12,560 nt of DNA from Chitinophaga pinensis (lineage in GTDB: Bacteria > Bacteroidota > Bacteroidia > UKL13-3): NCBI GenBank assembly GCA_943323675.2, contig CALPIR020000055.1, positions 1 to 12,560 on the forward strand. Direction: 5' to 3'. The notes beneath the pieces were generated by a model. It made no database searches and had not been told where the DNA came from. It saw only the letters and a program-made list of their open reading frames with translations. The position numbers and the translations under genes are program-made. This document shows positions 9,401 to 12,560 of the stretch, in pieces. Positions within the stretch are counted from its first letter, which is position 1. Every line of letters begins with the position of its first letter.

Positions 9401-9892
9401 TGGAATTAAAACCAATCTTGCATATTTTATATTTTGTTTGATGTTAACAGCATCCGTAAAAACGATTGGTTTAAGTTGTTCAGTACGCTGAGTAATAGCA
9501 GCAACCAATAATTCTGATGAAGCTTGTTTATCAGCCTCTTGTTTTAACTGTAATGTATTTAGCAACTTATCTTTAACATCCGGAAAATGTTTGCCGATAA
9601 TTGCCGAAGCATCCTCGTAGCTCATGGTTTTACGCAAATGGTACATACCCATTAGCGGTATAACCAAAAATCGAATCAAACAATAAATAGTTCCACAAAC
9701 AAATGCGTAGAACATAAAAGCGCGTACTCCTTGGCTATATCGACCAAAATACTCAAGTACCACAGCTAATAAAAAACTAAACATGGTAATCAGTGCAAAA
9801 TATATGGCACCACGTACCAATTGGTTTTTATAGTGCTTGCGAACAAAAGCATCAAGCTTACTGATTAATAGATTATAGTTTACGTTATTCAT
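6431..9892 (-). CDS. DUF4175-like giant membrane-anchored coiled-coil protein
   Basis: A complete 1153-residue protein. Two hydrophobic segments at about 28-47 and 58-82 and a third at about 157-176 anchor it in the inner membrane; between them is SYEDASAIIGKHFPDVKDKLLNT-like sequence (from residue 91), which I recognise as the DUF4175 N-terminal signature. Residues about 195-500 are beta-rich and probably extracytoplasmic, including GDISDDYGLTKLVFAYRF. From about 500 to 860 the sequence is almost continuous Lys/Glu/Gln coiled coil. Gln/Gly/Lys/Pro-rich linkers follow at about 926-954 and 978-1010, then a helical tail with PPVFDLYIQQK and ETIPADMQPYYK, conserved in Bacteroidota members. Length fits the phylum's DUF4175 proteins. 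These are sometimes auto-named ATPase, but I see no Walker motif. The function is unknown; the build suggests a structural or scaffolding role at the envelope. It is first in a likely two-gene transcript with the lipoprotein amidohydrolase and is divergent from the thioredoxin gene. Confidence 0.92.
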   Translation of the reverse strand: MNNVNYNLLISKLDAFVRKHYKNQLVRGAIYFALITMFSFLLAVVLEYFGRYSQGVRAFMFYAFVCGTIYCLIRFLVIPLMGMYHLRKTMSYEDASAIIGKHFPDVKDKLLNTLQLKQEADKQASSELLVAAITQRTEQLKPIVFTDAVNIKQNIKYARLVLIPVALYAIIYLFAPGIITNGSERLVKYNQTFVPKAPFNFEINNTSLKTPQFTDFELNLKLTGNTIPAEVYIEVGGQQYKMQKQSNNEFSYMFRNVNKDVPFTFWAADYYSQNYTLKIVAKPTLINYQIKLTYPIYIGKGIEVIQNPGDITVPLGTIAEWSFNTVQTEEIILGFGNASTQAEKKNDSRFVFSKKLLTTTPYFIKSKNSSYGVADSLAYLINVIPDAFPGISVDEKADSITGKQLYFIGDISDDYGLTKLVFAYRFLKSDTESKVKQGAISKPISVQRDEKTQRFYFQFNINETGVNASDELAYYFEVWDNDGVRGAKSTRSKTMLFKAPSDKELRSEMDKAGKSLKDDMKDAMRESKQLQKELKDLQLKMLEKRELTWEEKKKAQDLLNRQKELVQKIEDIKKQNEKNNLKENEYKESNPELLEKQKQLEKMFNEVLNDELKKLMKDMEKMLQQQNKDALKQEMDKMQMNNKDVEKELDRMLEQFKQLELDKKITETTKQLEKLADQQKEIAKKTEQLDQQKGIKKEDKQQQQEQLKQEQQKLQQEFKDLQKELKDIEQKNKELEEPRELGDTKKEEEKANEEMQKAQDNLDKKDNKKAKENQDNAAKEMEEMAEKIKEKQEEAEKEQQEEDAATLREILENTIQLSKDQEGLIEEMNKLNGYSPQYVELAKKQKITKDNAKIIEDSLLALSKRVPEISSFINREVTKLNDNLDKSVTGFGVRNFMEIRTRQQYAMTHANNLAVMLSQVLNQMQQQNQQAKSKKSGKGKPKPKPGQGKGSKPLTMSQIKKMQEELNKQLREGMNKKGEEGKPQQGGQKPGQMPNGQQPNPNGQQGMGSEGFARMAAQQMAIRQQLQKMMQQMDAKQKEGVGGAKMLEEMKRMMEQTEKELYNKKLTSEMLQRQQEILTRLLESEKAERKQEQEEKREAEQAKDKPKPSPPVFDLYIQQKNKEKELLETIPADMQPYYKEKSKEYFNRIGGGK

Positions 9893-9967
9893 TTAGGTAA
9901 AGGGCGAATTTATAAAAATAGCCGTATTAACCCGCATGGTTTTAAGCCCATCTCACAAATCGTCAGA

Positions 9968-9983
9968 ACATAACGTATTATGT
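9968..9983. repeat. Inverted repeat, possible operator
   Basis: ACATAA (9968-9973) and TTATGT (9978-9983) form a perfect 6-base inverted repeat around a 4-base centre. It ends five bases before the -33 element of the candidate plus-strand promoter, a position suited to an activator or to a regulator of both divergent genes. The arms are short and AT-rich, so chance is possible. Confidence 0.3.
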
Positions 9984-9988
9984 ACATT

Positions 9989-10018
9989 TTGTGATATGTT
10001 ATTTAATGCATAATTTCG
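9989..10018 (+). promoter_or_regulatory. Bacteroidota-type promoter for the thioredoxin-like gene
   Basis: TTG at 9989-9991 (within a TTTTG) and TAATTTCG at 10011-10018 are separated by 19 bases. The latter matches 7 of 8 positions of the Bacteroidota -7 consensus TAnnTTTG, and the spacing is normal for the phylum's primary sigma factor. Transcription would begin near 10024, about 33 bases before the ATG at 10057. This argues against the upstream in-frame GTG at 9991, which would lie in the promoter itself. Not tested experimentally. Confidence 0.42.
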
Positions 10019-10056
10019 GAACGATTGTTGTAAAACAGATTCTAATACAATTTATT

Positions 10057-10539
10057 ATGAATAAGAAATTTTTATTAACCCTTTTAGCGCTTCCAATATT
10101 GATAATGAGCGCTTTTACACCCGCTCAAAATCCAGTACCCAAGCCTGAGTTAAAATGGTATAGTTGGAATGAAGGCTACGCCAAAGCAGTTAAAGAAGGA
10201 AAAATTGTATTGGTTGATGCTTACACCGATTGGTGTGGTTGGTGCAAAAAGATGGACAGAGACACATATACCAATCCGGTTATTATAAAAAAGATAAACG
10301 AGCACTTTATACCCATTAAGTTTAATCCTGAGATTAAAGACGTTACTTACAATATTGGTGATAAAACTTTTAAGCCTGAGGAACTTTATCAAATGTTAAC
10401 TAATGGCAACGCAACCGGATATCCTACAACCTACTTTATTTTTACAAAAAAAATGAGTTTGCTATTAGAGCCAGGATACAAAGACAGTGTAAGTTTTAAT
10501 ACCCTGCTTGACGGGGCAATAGCCGAAAGTAAAAAGTAA
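10057..10539 (+). CDS. Exported thioredoxin-like protein (WCGWC motif)
   Basis: A 160-residue protein from ATG at 10057. The frame extends upstream to a GTG at 9991, but the ATG gives a textbook signal peptide (MNKK, then a hydrophobic stretch at 5-18, then a polar FTPAQNP) and the GTG overlaps the promoter candidate. The mature part is a thioredoxin fold: VLVDAYTDWCGWCKKMD with the redox pair C60 and C63, and GYPTTYFIF with the cis-proline P123. The Trp-Cys-Gly-Trp-Cys-Lys-Lys-Met type resembles Thioredoxin_7 and the C-terminal domain of DsbD. It should act in the periplasm, reducing or shuffling disulfides; its partner is unknown. No lipobox or membrane anchor is visible beyond the signal peptide. 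It lies 50 bases upstream of the amidophosphoribosyltransferase gene on the same strand, with no obvious functional link, and diverges from the DUF4175-like gene. Confidence 0.92.
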   Translation: MNKKFLLTLLALPILIMSAFTPAQNPVPKPELKWYSWNEGYAKAVKEGKIVLVDAYTDWCGWCKKMDRDTYTNPVIIKKINEHFIPIKFNPEIKDVTYNIGDKTFKPEELYQMLTNGNATGYPTTYFIFTKKMSLLLEPGYKDSVSFNTLLDGAIAESKK

Positions 10540-10551
10540 ATTTCACTTACT

Positions 10552-10571
10552 GAATTTATAAAACTAAATTC
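10552..10571 (+). terminator. AT-rich hairpin between the thioredoxin-like gene and purF
   Basis: GAATTTA (10552-10558) and TAAATTC (10565-10571) are perfect 7-base arms around a 6-base loop, 12 bases after the thioredoxin-like stop. The stem is mostly A-T and no T-run follows directly, so it would be a weak terminator at best. It may instead act in the purF leader, whose ATG is 18 bases further on, or be chance. Confidence 0.22.
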
Positions 10572-10589
10572 GCCACTCCATTTTCTTAT

Positions 10590-12485
10590 ATGAGTGATTC
10601 AATACAACACGAATGCGGAATCGCATTTATCCGATTACTTAAACCACTAGATTTTTACCAACAAAAGTATGGCAGCAGCCTTTACGGCTTAAAAAAACTG
10701 AACTTACTGATGCAAAAACAACATAACCGAGGCCAGGACGGTGCAGGTGTTGGGGTAATTAAACTTGATGTTAAACCAGGCAACCAATACATTTATAGGA
10801 GACGAGAGAGTGGAAGTGATGCCATTGCCGAAATTTTCAGTAGAATAGGTAAAAAAGTAAACGAAACAGCCGATAAAAACCAATTGAAAGATGCAGGTTT
10901 TATGAAAGCTAACGTTCCTTTCGTGGGCGAAGTTTATTTAGGCCATTTGCGTTACGGAACATACGGCAGCAGCTCTAGCGACTTATGTCATCCGTTTTTA
11001 CGCCAAAATAATTGGATGACACGTAACTTGCTTTTGGCAGGTAACTTTAACATGACCAATGTTGACGAGTTGTTTGATTTATTAATTGAACTTGGTCAGC
11101 ATCCTCGCGAAAAGGCTGATACAGTAACCATGCTCGAAAAAATTGGGCATTTTTTGGATGAAGAAAACCAGCGCCTTTTTGATGAATACAAACAATTGGG
11201 CTTAAATAATATTGAAATTACCGAAAAAATTAGCAGTAACTTAGACATTGTGCGGATACTTACCCGTGCCATGCGTGAAGTTGACGGTGGTTATGTGTTA
11301 ACAGGTTTAATTGGTAATGGAGATTCGTTTATTATAAGGGACCCAGCCGGAATTCGTCCATGTTTTTATTATATAGATGATGAAGTAATAGTAGCTACTA
11401 GCGAACGTCCGGCCATTCAAACTGGATTTAACGTGCGTTTAAATACTGTAAAAGAATTGCAACCTGGTCATGCTTTAATTATTAAAAAAGATGGCTCGTA
11501 TAGCGAAGAGCCTATTTTAGCCCCGTTACCTAAAAAATCATGCACTTTTGAACGTATTTATTTTTCGCGTGGTAACGACAGAGATATTTATTTAGAGCGC
11601 AAAAAACTAGGCCACCTATTAAGCAAAAAAGTAATTGAGGCTATTGATGCCGATTTACCTAACACCGTGTTTAGCTATATTCCCAATACCGCAGCTACGG
11701 CATTTTATGGAATGATTGACGGTATACACGATTACTTAACAGATTACAAAGCACAAGAAATTTTAAAATTAGGGGCCAACCCTGATATAAATAAGCTTAA
11801 AGAAATTTTAAGCTGGAAACCACGCAGGGAAAAAATTGCAGTTAAAGACGTAAAACTTCGCACCTTTATTACCGATGACGAACACCGTGAAGACATGGTA
11901 GCACACGTATATGATGTTACTTACGGATTGGTTAAAAATGATGTAGATACTTTGGTTGTTATTGATGACAGCATAGTGCGCGGTACTACTTTACGCAGTA
12001 GTATATTACGTATTTTAGATCGCTTACATCCCAAACGTATTGTTATCGTTTCATCTGCGCCACAAATACGTTACCCAGATTGTTACGGAATAGACATGAG
12101 TAGGCTTAAAGACTTCGTGGCTTTTCAGGCTATGTTAGGTTTGTTAAAAGACCACAATAAAGAAGACATGCTACAAGATGTTTACCAAAAATGTAAAGCA
12201 CAAGAAAGTTTGCCTAAAGAACAAACGGTAAATTTTGTAAAAGAGCTATACGACCAATTTACAGATGATGAAATCAGCAAAAAAATTGCTGAGATATTAA
12301 CTCCGAATGACCTGAAAGCAGAAGTAAAAATTATTTACCAAAGTATAGAAAACTTACATATTGCTTGTCCAGATCACAAAGGCGATTGGTACTTTAGTGG
12401 AGACTACCCAACACCTGGAGGTTTTAAAGTTGTAAATAAAGCTTTTACCAATTTTATGGAAGGCAATACCGCAAGAGCATATTAA
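10590..12485 (+). CDS. purF: Amidophosphoribosyltransferase, long Bacteroidota form
   Basis: A complete 631-residue protein. It catalyses the first committed step of purine synthesis: glutamine plus PRPP give phosphoribosylamine. The N-terminal class II glutaminase (Ntn hydrolase) domain has its catalytic cysteine at C9 in HECGIAF, so the first eight residues must be removed as a propeptide, as in Bacillus PurF. QHNRGQDGAG at 44-53, GHLRYGTYG at 118-126 and GNFNMTN at 151-157 are the usual active-site pieces. The C-terminal phosphoribosyltransferase domain has TFERIYFSRGN at 319-329, the PRPP loop VVIDDSIVRGTT at 456-467, and SSAPQIRYPDCYGIDM at 488-503. It is about 125 residues longer than E. 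coli PurF; extra length is seen around 160-220 and 380-430 and in the C-terminal tail (about 510-631). This long form is common in Bacteroidota, which may also carry a canonical short PurF, so paralogue roles cannot be settled here. Cytoplasmic. No Shine-Dalgarno motif. Confidence 0.94.
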   Translation: MSDSIQHECGIAFIRLLKPLDFYQQKYGSSLYGLKKLNLLMQKQHNRGQDGAGVGVIKLDVKPGNQYIYRRRESGSDAIAEIFSRIGKKVNETADKNQLKDAGFMKANVPFVGEVYLGHLRYGTYGSSSSDLCHPFLRQNNWMTRNLLLAGNFNMTNVDELFDLLIELGQHPREKADTVTMLEKIGHFLDEENQRLFDEYKQLGLNNIEITEKISSNLDIVRILTRAMREVDGGYVLTGLIGNGDSFIIRDPAGIRPCFYYIDDEVIVATSERPAIQTGFNVRLNTVKELQPGHALIIKKDGSYSEEPILAPLPKKSCTFERIYFSRGNDRDIYLERKKLGHLLSKKVIEAIDADLPNTVFSYIPNTAATAFYGMIDGIHDYLTDYKAQEILKLGANPDINKLKEILSWKPRREKIAVKDVKLRTFITDDEHREDMVAHVYDVTYGLVKNDVDTLVVIDDSIVRGTTLRSSILRILDRLHPKRIVIVSSAPQIRYPDCYGIDMSRLKDFVAFQAMLGLLKDHNKEDMLQDVYQKCKAQESLPKEQTVNFVKELYDQFTDDEISKKIAEILTPNDLKAEVKIIYQSIENLHIACPDHKGDWYFSGDYPTPGGFKVVNKAFTNFMEGNTARAY

Positions 12486-12495
12486 ATAGTAAAAC

Positions 12496-12560
12496 ATGAT
12501 TCTATCCTCACATAACCTCGTAAAAAAATACAAAAAACGCACGGTAGTAAACAATGTTTC
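12496..12560 (+). CDS. lptB: LPS export ABC transporter ATP-binding protein, N-terminal fragment
   Basis: ATG at 12496, 10 bases after the purF stop, opens a frame that runs to the right edge (21 codons and two bases). The residues, MILSSHNLVKKYKKRT followed by VVNNV, match the start of LptB, where NLxKxYKxRxVVxxVS precedes the strand leading to the Walker A motif. LptB is the cytoplasmic ATPase that powers lipopolysaccharide extraction by LptFG. Walker A and the rest lie outside the window, so another ABC ATPase remains possible, but the K-Y-K-K-R-T-V-V string is characteristic. The short gap suggests cotranscription with purF. Confidence 0.72.
   Translation, partial: MILSSHNLVKKYKKRTVVNNV

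Noticed and set aside
9893..9960. Minus-strand promoter for the DUF4175-like gene
   Set aside because: TATTTTTA is a fair -7 match, but no TTG lies at a suitable distance upstream.
9991..10056. GTG start that would add 22 residues to the thioredoxin-like protein
   Set aside because: It would place a non-signal-like stretch before a clear signal peptide and overlaps the promoter candidate.
12354..12554. Minus-strand frame of 66 residues
   Set aside because: It overlaps the conserved C-terminus of purF and the lptB-like start, both of which are supported by recognisable protein sequence.
1..12560. Defence system, CRISPR, prophage, IS element or tRNA
   Set aside because: No spaced direct repeats, transposase, integrase, nuclease or tRNA-like sequence was found; all long frames are accounted for by housekeeping or envelope families.

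Overview
The window looks like a chromosomal segment of a Bacteroidota bacterium. The evidence is AT-rich sequence, start codons without Shine-Dalgarno motifs, a Bacteroidota-type -33/-7 promoter candidate, and several gene families typical of that phylum: a DUF4175-like giant coiled-coil protein, the long form of amidophosphoribosyltransferase, and a GT-C/TPR glycosyltransferase. The genus cannot be told from the sequence. No mobile element, CRISPR array, tRNA or rRNA is visible, and coding density is high: the longest non-coding gap is about 165 bases.

Left part (1-4657, all minus strand, read right to left): a tight three-gene cluster with gaps of 9 and 25 bases. In transcription order it encodes a class I SAM-dependent methyltransferase, a catalytically intact family-2 glycosyltransferase of the polyprenyl-phosphate-sugar synthase type with four C-terminal membrane helices, and a very large membrane protein cut off by the left window edge. 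That last protein (949 residues visible) combines an N-terminal domain resembling a family-2 glycosyltransferase whose catalytic signatures are eroded, a multi-helix GT-C (family 39-like) core, and a C-terminal TPR array. The cluster reads as a lipid-carrier-dependent glycosylation module: one enzyme makes the polyprenyl-linked sugar on the cytoplasmic face and the GT-C protein transfers it on the periplasmic face. This reaction scheme is inferred from families, not shown.

Middle part (4788-9892, minus strand): a DUF4175-like inner-membrane protein of 1153 residues (membrane N-terminus, beta-rich region, about 350 residues of coiled coil, Gln/Gly/Pro-rich linkers), followed after 17 bases by a lipoprotein amidohydrolase of the YtcJ-like amidohydrolase-3 family. 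They probably share a transcript.

Right part (9893-12560, plus strand): a divergent intergenic region with a promoter candidate and an inverted repeat, an exported thioredoxin-like protein (WCGWC), amidophosphoribosyltransferase (first step of purine synthesis), and the first 21 codons of a gene that looks like lptB, the ATPase of the LPS exporter.

The most interesting item is the first gene. Its domain order (pseudo-GT2, GT-C, TPR) recalls, by architecture only, eukaryotic TMTC O-mannosyltransferases with a DPM1-like domain fused in cis. Everything else looks like ordinary Bacteroidota chromosome.
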